Of a stretch of DNA of 64,000 bases, positions 51,901-60,256 are shown piece by piece. Location: assembly GCF_016612505.1 (NCBI RefSeq), contig NZ_JAENRR010000019.1, positions 17,986 through 81,985 on the forward strand, read 5' to 3'. Position 1 is the stretch's first letter, and the number at the start of each line of letters is the position of its first letter. A program made the position numbers and the translations under genes. This DNA is from Carboxylicivirga marina (GTDB lineage: Bacteria > Bacteroidota > Bacteroidia > Bacteroidales > Marinilabiliaceae). The notes beneath the pieces are model-generated. The model saw only the letters and a list, made by a program, of their open reading frames with translations, did not search any database and was not told the DNA's origin.

Positions 51901-53148
51901 ATGGATAAGTTATATATCAAATACTTTAAGCAACACCAAGCACTATCAGGAGAGATTATCTCAAGTGATTTCAAAGTGGTTGTACCTGTTTATCTTGAAG
52001 AAGATGATCTTTTTAAGATGTTGGAGAGTGTGCAAAAAGCTGCTACATTCTCAGGTTCATCTGTCGAATTGATTCTGGTATTTAATTATTCAGAATTGGC
52101 CAGCGAACAGATAATTCAGCGGCAAGTAGCATTGCTGGATAGGGTAGAAGAACATAGGACTGTTTTCGAGAGCACTGGTTTTGACTTGACCATACTAAAA
52201 GATTATTCGGTGGCTAAGAAACATGCCGGGGTGGGGCATGCCCGCAAAACAGGAATGGATTATGCGGCTTTTTCATATGTTACCCAGGAAAAATACGATG
52301 GCATTATTGTTTCACTGGATGCAGATTGTACCGTGAGTGACAATTATTTTTCAGCTTTAAATGAATGCTATTCTAAGAAATGCTTGTCAGGATGCAATGT
52401 CTATTTTGAACACCCTTTGGCTGGTAATTTTCATTCAGAAGTTTACGATGCCATTGCCGAATATGAATTGCATTTACGCTATTATATTCAGGCTTTACGC
52501 TATGCCGCCTTTCCACATGCTTTTCATACAGTGGGCTCGTGTTTTACCGTAACAGCCGAGGCTTATATAAAAGCAGGAGGGATGCCGCGTAAACAGGCGG
52601 GAGAAGACTTCTATTTTTTACAAAAGGTCATACCATCCGACAAGTTCGAAGAAGTGAATAATACCTGTGTCTATCCATCATCTCGACCATCTGATCGTGT
52701 GCCTTTCGGAACAGGGCCGTCTATTAGTGCGATGCTTGAATCTAAAGAGGAATATCAAACCTACAATTTACAGGCCTTTATCGATCTAAAAGAATTTATT
52801 GCGATAAAGGATGAATTGTATCAAATGACTGATGAAGGTATTGAAAGCTTCACACATCAGCTTAGTGGGCGAATTAGAAGCTATTTGGTTAACTCCGACT
52901 TCTTCCCGGCACTGCAAGCTGTAAAAGACAACTGCAGTTCGCTAGAGGTGTTTCAGAAGCGTTTTTACGAAGTTTTTAATGCATTTAGGGTTGTCAAGTA
53001 CCTTAACTACACGCACACGCATTTTCTTGAAAAAATGAATGTGTTTGATGCGGCCATCAACTTGTACGAAATGAAGTACGAGCAAGCATTAGATGTGTTC
53101 GATACCAAAGAGCTCTTATTGGCATACCGCCAACTTGAGAAAAGCTAA
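51901..53148 (+). CDS. Glycosyltransferase family 2 protein
   Basis: A 415-residue GT-A fold enzyme. The nucleotide-binding start (VVVPVYLEEDDLFKMLESVQ, about 22-41), the metal-binding Asp140-Ala-Asp142 (VSLDADCTVSDNY) and the catalytic-base region with Gly-Glu235-Asp236 (KQAGEDFYFL) are visible. It has no transmembrane segment, so it should act at the cytoplasmic face, transferring a sugar from a nucleotide donor; donor and acceptor are unknown. The C-terminal 150 residues are helical and not recognised. The start ATG is only eight bases after the preceding terminator. It is convergent with the small membrane protein gene at 53155 (six bases between stops). Confidence 0.87.
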   Translation: MDKLYIKYFKQHQALSGEIISSDFKVVVPVYLEEDDLFKMLESVQKAATFSGSSVELILVFNYSELASEQIIQRQVALLDRVEEHRTVFESTGFDLTILKDYSVAKKHAGVGHARKTGMDYAAFSYVTQEKYDGIIVSLDADCTVSDNYFSALNECYSKKCLSGCNVYFEHPLAGNFHSEVYDAIAEYELHLRYYIQALRYAAFPHAFHTVGSCFTVTAEAYIKAGGMPRKQAGEDFYFLQKVIPSDKFEEVNNTCVYPSSRPSDRVPFGTGPSISAMLESKEEYQTYNLQAFIDLKEFIAIKDELYQMTDEGIESFTHQLSGRIRSYLVNSDFFPALQAVKDNCSSLEVFQKRFYEVFNAFRVVKYLNYTHTHFLEKMNVFDAAINLYEMKYEQALDVFDTKELLLAYRQLEKS

Positions 53149-53154
53149 TCTCTG

Positions 53155-53478
53155 TTATTTCTTTATTCTTCGAAAACTGGCGTAGGTGTCTAATAGAGCT
53201 GTTAAGGCGATAAATATGATCCAATATTTACGATAGCTTAGCATGGCCCATGTGGCAGGTAGAAGCATCAATGAACTATATAATAAAATGGTAAAAACAC
53301 GTCGGTTTTCAATTCGTCCGATCATTCGGTTGTACCCACGGATACCAATCATAATAAGCGAACCGGCTCCAAATACCCAGGCACCAGAAACTAAGTCGCT
53401 AATGTGCATTAATACACCAATAAAAACCAATGCCATACCAATGTAGTAGACAATACTTAAAAGCTTATAAATCTTCAT
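53155..53478 (-). CDS. Small four-helix membrane protein, function unknown
   Basis: A 107-residue hydrophobic protein with four predicted transmembrane helices (about 5-24, 30-47, 60-78 and 83-100) and a basic C-terminus (SFRRIKK), which suggests a cytoplasmic tail. No known domain. It lies 105 bases after the FtsB/DivIC-like gene on the same strand and may be cotranscribed with it. Confidence 0.68.
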   Translation of the reverse strand: MKIYKLLSIVYYIGMALVFIGVLMHISDLVSGAWVFGAGSLIMIGIRGYNRMIGRIENRRVFTILLYSSLMLLPATWAMLSYRKYWIIFIALTALLDTYASFRRIKK

Positions 53479-53583
53479 TGTAATTACGTTATTAGATAGT
53501 CGTCAGTAGTTTGCTTACGCGTTTGAGTTCCAGGTTTGTGTCATATCAATCAAACATCTGCACATCATAAATCCAACATCAAA

Positions 53584-53892
53584 TCAGTCCTCTTCTTCAA
53601 CTACAAAAATCACTTCGTTTTTTTTCTTCATCAGATACTCTTCGCGAGCAAATTTCTCAAGATTATCAAGGTTACTTTGCAGTTCTTCCATTTTACGGTT
53701 GTTCTGCTCAATCTCATCAATGTAATGCTGTTTTTGTTTTTCAAGCTGCGAAATGCGATTTGACAAACGGTAACGATCGATTAAACTGTTCTGATCAAAA
53801 ATAGTTATCCACACAATAAAGGCGATTGTCGCCAAAAAATACTTATTGCTAATAAGTGGTTTAACGTATTTCTTGAAATTTGACCAGTTCAT
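53584..53892 (-). CDS. FtsB/DivIC-family septum formation protein
   Basis: A 102-residue bitopic inner-membrane protein: a short cytoplasmic N-terminus, one transmembrane helix (about 18-34, YFLATIAFIVWITIF), a coiled coil (about 40-75: RLSNRISQLEKQKQHYIDEI and on) and the family's FAREEYLMKKKNEVIFVVEE ending, as in FtsB/DivIC. These proteins bridge FtsL and FtsQ in the divisome. Length is normal. A -7-like TACATTTG sits 18 bases before the start. In Bacteroidota such a gene is often beside eno; here it is not. Confidence 0.85.
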   Translation of the reverse strand: MNWSNFKKYVKPLISNKYFLATIAFIVWITIFDQNSLIDRYRLSNRISQLEKQKQHYIDEIEQNNRKMEELQSNLDNLEKFAREEYLMKKKNEVIFVVEEED

Positions 53893-53909
53893 TGATATCT
53901 AAATTTGTA

Positions 53910-53917
53910 CAAATGTA
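53910..53917 (-). promoter_or_regulatory. Candidate -7 element of the FtsB/DivIC-like gene
   Basis: Minus-strand TACATTTG matches TAnnTTTG. Close to the ATG, implying a very short leader of about 10 bases. No -33 box recognised. Confidence 0.4.
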
Positions 53918-54078
53918 AGGTTTTATCAATTAACTAGCTTATCAGCATGACTGATTTTTAATTGCCATTTGACCTATGCTTTTGTAAATTGAGGATTCAA
54001 TTTCTATTGTGCATACACATAATTAGCAATTTTAATATCCTATGAATTAAGTTTCTACCCACAGTTAAAACCTAACAG

Positions 54079-54843
54079 ATGATTAAAATTTTAATAAATA
54101 AAAAGCACGAAGAATTACGGGCTGTTATCGAACAAATCGACAATAATTTTCTTAATAATGGTGAATGGATCAAAGATGCTCGAAATCAAATCAAGCGTAT
54201 TGAGTACGATGGTGTTGATTACTGTATAAAGAAATTTTATAAAGCAACCGCTTTTAATCACCTAATGTATTCATACATTCGAAAGTCTAAAGCACAGCGT
54301 TCATATGAAATCGCCCAACAGTTGCTGGTGAATAACATTAATACGCCTGAACCGATTGCCTTTATGGAAATTTACAATCGCTGGCATTTCTTAAAGCATT
54401 CGTACTACATATGCCGTTTTGAACATGTTGATTACACCTTATCTGAGGTGTTGAATAGTGAAGTAAATGACAAGGCATTAATTGTTCGCGGCTTTGTTAA
54501 TTTCATGATCAACGGATTGCACCCACAGGGTATTTGGCATAAAGATTTTAATGGCTCCAATGTGTTAATCAAGCAGCTTGGAGAACGCCACTTTCAATAT
54601 TCACTGGTTGACCTGAACCGAATAAAGTTTTCAAAAGTCATTCAATACCATAGAGGTTTGCATAATTTACAACAGATAAGTTCTAACCCCATTTACCTGG
54701 CTGAACTAGCCAAATATTACGCGAACTTTAAAAATACTAACGAAGAAGAAACGATTTATGAACTTCTTTTTGTGAAATATATTGGACGCCTACGTCGCCG
54801 ATATACCAAACGCTTTCTGCATGCTCTTAAAACCATCCTCTAG
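54079..54843 (+). CDS. InaA/WaaP-like lipopolysaccharide kinase-family protein
   Basis: A 254-residue protein with a minimal protein-kinase-like fold of the InaA/KdkA/WaaP group. The catalytic loop is recognisable as WHKDFNGSNVLIK (His154-Lys-Asp156...Asn161) and the metal-binding Asp178 in LVDLNRIKF replaces the usual DFG. A Lys-rich N-lobe (DYCIKKFYKATAFNHLMYSY) carries the ATP-lysine candidate. Members phosphorylate Kdo or heptose of lipopolysaccharide core at the cytoplasmic face. The substrate here is unknown. The gene stands alone, followed by the hairpin at 54874-54908 shared with convergent pruA. Confidence 0.82.
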   Translation: MIKILINKKHEELRAVIEQIDNNFLNNGEWIKDARNQIKRIEYDGVDYCIKKFYKATAFNHLMYSYIRKSKAQRSYEIAQQLLVNNINTPEPIAFMEIYNRWHFLKHSYYICRFEHVDYTLSEVLNSEVNDKALIVRGFVNFMINGLHPQGIWHKDFNGSNVLIKQLGERHFQYSLVDLNRIKFSKVIQYHRGLHNLQQISSNPIYLAELAKYYANFKNTNEEETIYELLFVKYIGRLRRRYTKRFLHALKTIL

Positions 54844-54873
54844 TATATGACAAGATTTAAGATAACTTAAGTC

Positions 54874-54908
54874 AAAAAAAGAAAGGCTTCACATTTGTGA
54901 AGCCTTTC
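54874..54908 (-). terminator. Terminator of the P5C dehydrogenase gene (minus strand)
   Basis: Perfect 12-bp stem (GAAAGGCTTCAC / GTGAAGCCTTTC) with a 4-base loop; the A-run at 54874-54880 is a U-run in minus-strand RNA. It may also slow transcripts of the convergent kinase gene. Confidence 0.85.
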
Positions 54909-54946
54909 GAATATCTAATGGTCTATCGACCTAATTATCGATTGAT

Positions 54947-56575
54947 CTATTCTGCTAAGAATGGGTATTTAAAGTCATAAGGCGGAACAAAGTTTTCCTT
55001 AATGGTACGTGGGCTTACCCAACGCATTAAGTTAATGGCTGAACCAGCCTTATCGTTTGTACCCGAACCACGAGAACCACCAAATGGCTGCTGACCTACA
55101 ACAGCACCTGTTGGTTTGTCGTTGATGTAGAAGTTACCAGCAGTATCAACCAAGCGCTTTGTAGCCTGCTCAATGATATAACGATCCTGAGCGAAAATAG
55201 CACCCGTTAATGCATACATTGATGTCTTATCAAGGATATCCATTGTTTCCTCAAATTTGTTATCGTCGTATACATAAATAGTTAATACAGGGCCAAATAA
55301 CTCTTCTTCCATTGTGCGGTACATTGGGTTTGTAGTGACGATGATAGTAGGCTCAATAAAATACCCAACCGACTTATCGTGACCACCACCAACAACGATT
55401 TCAGCTTCGTTGCTTGCTTTTGCCTCATCAATAGCACCTGCTAAAATGTCAAATGAAGTCTCGTCGATTACAGCATTTACAAAGTTGCTGAAATCCTCAG
55501 GAGGACCCATCTTCACTTCTTTCATCTGCTCTTTGACATAGCCAAGAATCTCGTCCCATGAACCAGCCGGTATGTAGGCGCGAGAGGCAGCAGAACACTT
55601 CTGTCCCTGGTATTCGAAAGCACCACGAACAATAGCAGTAGCAACCGCTTTATTATCACACGACTTATGAGCCATGATGTAATCTTTACCACCTGTTTCA
55701 CCAACGATACGTGGGTAAGTCTTATATTTTTCGATGTTGTCACCAATAGCCTTCCAAGTACTCTGGAATACACCAGTAGAACCCGTAAAGTGGAAACCAG
55801 CGAAATCAGGGTGAGAGAAAATCTCTTTAGCAGCCACAGGACCTGAAGCATAAACTAAGTTGATAACACCATCAGGTACACCAGCTTCTTTGAATAGCTT
55901 CATCAAGAAATAAGCTGAGTAAACAGCTGTTTTAGATGGTTTCCAAACAGTCACATTACCCATCATAGCAGGAGCTGTTTGTAGGTTACCGGCGATAGAG
56001 GTAAAGTTAAATGGTGTTAAGGCAAATACGAAACCTTCTAACGGACGATACTCTACACGATCCCAGATGCCAGGAGCCGACTCAGGCTGACCAGCATAGA
56101 TTTCAGTCATGTACTGAACATTGAAACGGAAGAAATCTGCTAACTCACAAGCTGAATCAATTTCTGCCTGGAAAGCGTTTTTCGACTGACCTAACATCGT
56201 AGCAGCATTAATTAACTGACGGTAAGGACCAGCTAAAAGATCTGCTGCTTTTAAGAAGATTGATGCACGGTGCTCCCAGCTTAGGTTAACCCACTGCTGG
56301 CGCGCTTTTAAAGCAGCGTCGATAGCCATGTGTACATGCGTTTCATCACCCTGGTGGTAATGACCTAATGTATGAGCGATTTCGTGAGGCGGGTGAATAC
56401 GCTTTTTGTTACCTGTTCTGATTTCTTCACCACCAATAAACATTGGGATGTCTAATTCTTCAGAACGTAGCTTATTCAACATGTCCTTTAACTCGGCACG
56501 CTCAGGTGAACCCGGTGCGTAGCTTTTAATTGGCTCATTGACAGCCGGCGGTACATTGAAAATTCCTTTTGGCAT
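54947..56575 (-). CDS. pruA: L-glutamate gamma-semialdehyde (P5C) dehydrogenase
   Basis: A 542-residue aldehyde dehydrogenase that oxidises glutamate-5-semialdehyde to glutamate with NAD+, the second step of proline breakdown. Motifs: FVFALTPFNFTSIAGNL, the NAD-binding WKPSKTAVYSAYFLMKLFKE, FHFTGSTGVF, the catalytic Glu in VGETGGKDY and catalytic Cys in YQGQKCSAASRAYIP, and the closing FGGSRGSGTNDKAGS. Length and N-terminus (NEPIKSYAPGSPER) are typical of the PruA1-like group rather than of PutA fusions. It forms a single transcription unit, about 45 kb from the proline dehydrogenase gene at 8653, so the pathway is encoded by separate genes. Confidence 0.95.
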   Translation of the reverse strand: MPKGIFNVPPAVNEPIKSYAPGSPERAELKDMLNKLRSEELDIPMFIGGEEIRTGNKKRIHPPHEIAHTLGHYHQGDETHVHMAIDAALKARQQWVNLSWEHRASIFLKAADLLAGPYRQLINAATMLGQSKNAFQAEIDSACELADFFRFNVQYMTEIYAGQPESAPGIWDRVEYRPLEGFVFALTPFNFTSIAGNLQTAPAMMGNVTVWKPSKTAVYSAYFLMKLFKEAGVPDGVINLVYASGPVAAKEIFSHPDFAGFHFTGSTGVFQSTWKAIGDNIEKYKTYPRIVGETGGKDYIMAHKSCDNKAVATAIVRGAFEYQGQKCSAASRAYIPAGSWDEILGYVKEQMKEVKMGPPEDFSNFVNAVIDETSFDILAGAIDEAKASNEAEIVVGGGHDKSVGYFIEPTIIVTTNPMYRTMEEELFGPVLTIYVYDDNKFEETMDILDKTSMYALTGAIFAQDRYIIEQATKRLVDTAGNFYINDKPTGAVVGQQPFGGSRGSGTNDKAGSAINLMRWVSPRTIKENFVPPYDFKYPFLAE

Positions 56576-56691
56576 AGATTTTTATTTTTTTTGGTTGTTA
56601 TTAGTCACACTTGACTTTTGTTAATGGATATTACTCCAAATCATCTGAGTGAAACAAATCTATGAAATAAAAAAGCCGATGTACATGAAAA

Positions 56692-56737
56692 ATGTCAGGG
56701 TTTGATGTGAATTTGAATAATATTTTATCCCTAACAT
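56692..56737 (-). terminator. Possible terminator of the beta-helix protein gene (minus strand)
   Basis: Minus-strand stem ATGTTAGGG / CCCTGACAT (one wobble) with a long AT-rich loop of about 28 bases, followed by five T residues. It reaches into the stop codon region. Confidence 0.35.
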
Positions 56738-58908
56738 CAATTAATGATTAGCTTAATGCATGTATTATCAGCTTGTAAGATATATATACCCGATTTTAGT
56801 AATGTTACATTGATGAGATAAGCATAATTATCTGGTTTAATAACAATGTCTTTAGTGACTTCTTTTCCTGCAATATTATAGAGTTGAATGTTTTTTAATG
56901 CTTTAGTGCTATGCAGTTCAAACTGGTGCTTTGCCGGATTAGGAATGATTTTTAACTTTTGTTTAATTGGAGAATTTTCTTCGATTGACGTTGAGGAGAT
57001 AATATTTAATCTAAGCGCCTGTCTGCCTTCTATGTTAATGATCTCCAAGGTGTAGTTTGCTGGCGTGAAGCCTTCAAAAAGCACTCTGTCAAATAAGCTT
57101 CCTGAATTGTTTGTCGTAATAATACCCGCCTGTATCAGATCAAAATATTCCCCATCCTGAGGAGTGACATTTTCAAAGTCAATTAAGATGTCGCCGTCTA
57201 AAATGAAATTATTGCCATGACCATTTATTATTGTATTAGACTCTGCAGTGATTTGACTAACCAATAACCAATCTGGATCAAAAGCCTGATTTTGCATTAC
57301 CTCGCTATTGCCCCAGCGAATTCGTTCATATTGGGTGCCACTATTATTAAGATGGGTAGTAGCTACCGTTTCATACCATGTGCGATATACCTCATTAAGT
57401 CTAAATTCTTGTGTGTCAGGTGAACCTGTATCAGTCTTCCAGTCGCCATCAACAACATCGAAGGTGATAGTATGATAGTCTGGAGACATGGTTCCATAAT
57501 CAGCAAAAACTGTTTCATTGTCCGTTATTCCATCATTTAAACCTGGTATGTTATCAAAAATTGTTTGTGAAAGTTTCAAATGATCAATTTCAAACCCTTC
57601 ACGCTCAAATGTCACTCCATAACTGGCATTTTTTAAATCCAGAGCATCTAAAACTAGCGAACTTACACCTGCTGAGGCAGGCAGATTAAGTGCAGGATTT
57701 AACCTGAAGTTTCCACCAGCGGGGTCAATAAACAGCTGTTCTTCATTCAATGGTGTTATGCCTGTTGCATTTGATGGTTTTAGTTTGCCTGTCATTGTAT
57801 AATTACCTGAAACCTCTGGAATACCACCGGCGTTGATAGTTTGGTCAATGGCGTTATCGATCTCTATGGCAAAGGCATCGCTTAAGGATTGAACAGCATT
57901 ATTAAGGCATTTGAAATTTGTAAATTGAGCCGTTTCAGTATCACCCGTTCGGTCAGAAATACCATCGGCACCTGAAATGTCAGCATATACATTGTTATGG
58001 CTCACTTCTAAATTTGGTGTGCTTTTTAAACGAATATGATCAATGGAACCAAATGCCACCACATTATTTGTTATTCGGGCACTCATATGCTCCTGTATTC
58101 CATCTGTATCTTTAGGATCGTCTATCAGTATTGATTTTCCTTCGTCAATAACCATTTCAATAAATCCTTTTGTCTGTATCCAGGAATAAATGCGTTGTTC
58201 AACGTTAAAGAGCATGTTCTCGCGAATATCCCAACGATAAACACCGGGTGTGTCATCATCAAAAAATTCGATTCCTTTTTGTTGGCGCATAATACCATGG
58301 CCTCCGGTTAATGAAGAGGTGGCAATGTCGTGTATAATATTTCCTTCAACCACAACATAACGACCATCACGTATTTCGACTGCCTTTTGGAACCAGTCGT
58401 GTATATAGTTGTCTTTAATGGTAATATACTGTCCGTCTAAAATAATGGCCAGACCTCCATTTCGAGGAATGGTTTCATCGCCCCAGAACGCTCGTGCCAC
58501 AATGGTCCAGTAGTCAATCTGGTCCGTCATGCCGTACAATTCTATTCCTTCCAGTGTAATATGACGAGAGGAGGTGTCGAAATCAAAACAACCATATTGA
58601 TCGCGGGAGATGATTTTAACACCAAAACTGCTTTGTGGTTTAATGGTGACAGAGCCAGAGGCTGTAGCTGCGGTAGTAATAAGAACTTTTCTACCGGTCA
58701 GGTCGTATTCTCCATCGATGATGATGACATTTCCACCTCCTGCATTGGCCACTAATTGTACCGTTGCTGCTATATCATTATACGGATTTACCAGTGTGCC
58801 ATCAGCTGATTCGTTGTCCGGCGCATCGGGATTAACATAGAGGTTTGTTTGTGCATTTGAAAGAACGGTAAAAACAATGAAAATACTCAGAAAGAAATGT
58901 CGCTTCAT
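56737..58908 (-). CDS. Secreted parallel beta-helix protein with type-A T9SS sorting domain
   Basis: A 723-residue protein with signal peptide (cut after LSNAQ, about residue 19). Residues 20-420 follow the pectate-lyase-like right-handed beta-helix pattern: repeated rungs such as ITLEGIELYGM, ITIKDNYIHDWFQKAVEIRD, VVVEGNIIHDIAT and ITNNVVAFG, similar in style to chondroitinase-B-type enzymes. A beta-rich middle part is unassigned. The last 75 residues are a type-A sorting domain (KIIPNPAKHQFELHS, LYNIAGKEV, LKSGIYILQAD) that directs secretion via the T9SS and usually surface attachment. The frame extends to 58974, but the start at 58908 gives a normal signal peptide. Polysaccharide-lyase activity is possible, not shown; catalytic residues could not be confirmed. 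Confidence 0.8.
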   Translation of the reverse strand: MKRHFFLSIFIVFTVLSNAQTNLYVNPDAPDNESADGTLVNPYNDIAATVQLVANAGGGNVIIIDGEYDLTGRKVLITTAATASGSVTIKPQSSFGVKIISRDQYGCFDFDTSSRHITLEGIELYGMTDQIDYWTIVARAFWGDETIPRNGGLAIILDGQYITIKDNYIHDWFQKAVEIRDGRYVVVEGNIIHDIATSSLTGGHGIMRQQKGIEFFDDDTPGVYRWDIRENMLFNVEQRIYSWIQTKGFIEMVIDEGKSILIDDPKDTDGIQEHMSARITNNVVAFGSIDHIRLKSTPNLEVSHNNVYADISGADGISDRTGDTETAQFTNFKCLNNAVQSLSDAFAIEIDNAIDQTINAGGIPEVSGNYTMTGKLKPSNATGITPLNEEQLFIDPAGGNFRLNPALNLPASAGVSSLVLDALDLKNASYGVTFEREGFEIDHLKLSQTIFDNIPGLNDGITDNETVFADYGTMSPDYHTITFDVVDGDWKTDTGSPDTQEFRLNEVYRTWYETVATTHLNNSGTQYERIRWGNSEVMQNQAFDPDWLLVSQITAESNTIINGHGNNFILDGDILIDFENVTPQDGEYFDLIQAGIITTNNSGSLFDRVLFEGFTPANYTLEIINIEGRQALRLNIISSTSIEENSPIKQKLKIIPNPAKHQFELHSTKALKNIQLYNIAGKEVTKDIVIKPDNYAYLINVTLLKSGIYILQADNTCIKLIIN

Positions 58909-59068
58909 AACGAATGGTTTTGATATGCTTATTAACCGGCAAGAAGGACTTGTCATGATTAATCGACCAGTCACATTATCAAATTATAAGTTTTTTTGCC
59001 CAAGCGCAAGAGCTAGAACAAGTGGATTGCATTTTTAACCGCTTACCGTCTGGTGTAAAAAGGTGAAT

Positions 59069-59695
59069 TTATTTTCTTGTCATTAAACAATACACCGCTA
59101 AATGGTTTCCCATTTTACCTTCGATCTCGATTGTCTTTAATTCCTTTATGATGAAATAAGCTTCGAAGAGTGTTTTCAATTCGTTTTCGGAAGAGAAATA
59201 CAAGGTTGTACCCAGCTTTGTGTCTCTGTATTTTCCCTGTCCTCCAAACTGTTGGTCTTTAATGCTAAAGCAAACCGACAGGTATTTACCCTTCGGATTA
59301 AGCAGTTGGTGTACATTTTTAATGTATTGTTGACGATGATTGGGAAATATATGGTGAAGTACTTCCCAGTCGTAGGCAAAGTCAAAGGTTTCCTTTATTT
59401 CATTTAAATCACCAATCATATCAGCTGTCCGGAATGCGGCTTTAATGCCTTCTTGTTTAGAGCGTTCTTGGGCTAACTTAATGGCTTCTGTAGAAATATC
59501 TATGCCGGTAACATCAAATCCACAATTAGCCAGGTAATGGGCATAATGACCAAGGCCACAACCCAAATCAATTGTTTTGCAAGGGACTATATTTTTATTG
59601 GCTACTAAATCAAGCAAAGCTTTAGGCGGCCGTTCCATATTCCAGGGAATCTTATTCAATGGAATATTCTTATAGATGTGGTCCATTTGATGCAT
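59069..59695 (-). CDS. Class I SAM-dependent methyltransferase
   Basis: A 208-residue cytosolic protein with the seven-strand methyltransferase fold. Motif I is TIDLGCGLGHYAHYLA (about 41-56), followed by the acidic end of strand 2 (VTGIDISTEAIKLA), motif II region (FDFAYDWEVLHHIF) and LLNPKGKYLSVCFS. The N-terminal PWNMERPPKALLDLV recalls TehB-like and thiopurine-type small-molecule methyltransferases, but the substrate is unknown. It stands alone; a -7-like TAACTTTG is found at 59749-59756. Confidence 0.85.
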   Translation of the reverse strand: MHQMDHIYKNIPLNKIPWNMERPPKALLDLVANKNIVPCKTIDLGCGLGHYAHYLANCGFDVTGIDISTEAIKLAQERSKQEGIKAAFRTADMIGDLNEIKETFDFAYDWEVLHHIFPNHRQQYIKNVHQLLNPKGKYLSVCFSIKDQQFGGQGKYRDTKLGTTLYFSSENELKTLFEAYFIIKELKTIEIEGKMGNHLAVYCLMTRK

Positions 59696-59748
59696 AACTC
59701 AGCTATTTAATAATATGAGAGTTGAGACTATATGTATGCAATAATATT

Positions 59749-59756
59749 CAAAGTTA
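59749..59756 (-). promoter_or_regulatory. Candidate -7 element of the methyltransferase gene
   Basis: Minus-strand TAACTTTG matches TAnnTTTG, 54 bases before the ATG. No -33 TTTG at standard spacing. Confidence 0.42.
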
Positions 59757-59787
59757 GCATTGTATTGTGTAATTATGCATTATACCA

Positions 59788-59803
59788 CGCGAAGTGATTC
59801 GCG
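59788..59803. repeat. REP-like GC-rich hairpin with GTGA loop
   Basis: CGCGAA-GTGA-TTCGCG: a perfect 6-bp stem closed by a GNRA-type tetraloop in an otherwise AT-rich gap. It has no T-run and no neighbouring gene end within 80 bases. Confidence 0.4.
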
Positions 59804-59878
59804 CGGCAGCAGGGGTTTGTACGTTAGCATGGAGATAGCTCATGGTTGATTGCTTGAATACATGTTTTAATAATGAAA

Positions 59879-60076
59879 TCAGTTCTCCCCCTTGATTAGC
59901 CAATATTCTTCATTGATAACATGGTCAATGTCCGTGGCATTTTGTTCGTAATACTTATCAGCAGGTATACTATCTATTACAAATATTCGTCTGAATTTCT
60001 GTTTGCCGCCTACAAAATAGGCTTCCTTGACGTATTCACGACCTTTTTTGTCTTTGTATATTTTTTTCTTTTTCAA
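59879..60076 (-). CDS. Small basic-to-acidic protein, function unknown
   Basis: A 65-residue reading frame with a lysine-rich start (MKKKKIYKDKKGREYVKEAY) and an acidic end. Composition looks coding, with no signal peptide or helix-turn-helix. It lies opposite the strand of the intron fragment just to its right. I do not recognise it; it may be cargo or a remnant of a mobile insertion. Confidence 0.5.
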   Translation of the reverse strand: MKKKKIYKDKKGREYVKEAYFVGGKQKFRRIFVIDSIPADKYYEQNATDIDHVINEEYWLIKGEN

Positions 60077-60154
60077 TGGTTTTTGTTTAAAGAAGTGATG
60101 CGTAAGATAAAGGATTACGCCAAAAGAAGTGACTCGCTCTTCCTGATGACTTAA

Positions 60155-60236
60155 CGAACCGCCCAGTACGAGATCCGTACGCTGGGTGGTGTGAGAGGTT
60201 CTCCGATAGGCTAATGGTCTATCGGCAGCCTACTCG
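60155..60236 (+). mobile_element. Orphan 3' end of a group II intron (domains V and VI)
   Basis: Domain V is read at 60158-60190: lower stem ACCGCCCAG / CTGGGTGGT with a G-T wobble at the middle of a C-G-C triad, a two-base bulge on the 3' side, an upper stem (ACG / CGT) and a 5-base loop. Domain VI follows at about 60193-60236 with a perfect 7-bp stem CCGATAG / CTATCGG and a 3' strand CCTACTC holding the candidate branch-point A. No reverse-transcriptase frame or 5' intron part is found upstream, so this is a remnant. The domain assignment rests on hand folding. Confidence 0.65.
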
Positions 60237-60256
60237 ATTATGGCCAGTAATTCATT

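Noticed and set aside
53536..53763. Plus-strand 75-residue frame
   Set aside because: Antisense shadow of the FtsB/DivIC-like coiled-coil gene.
59921..60154. 77-residue plus-strand frame before the intron fragment, as a remnant of the intron reverse transcriptase
   Set aside because: Hydrophobic Phe/Tyr-rich translation without any reverse-transcriptase or maturase motif; it is the shadow of the minus-strand small gene.
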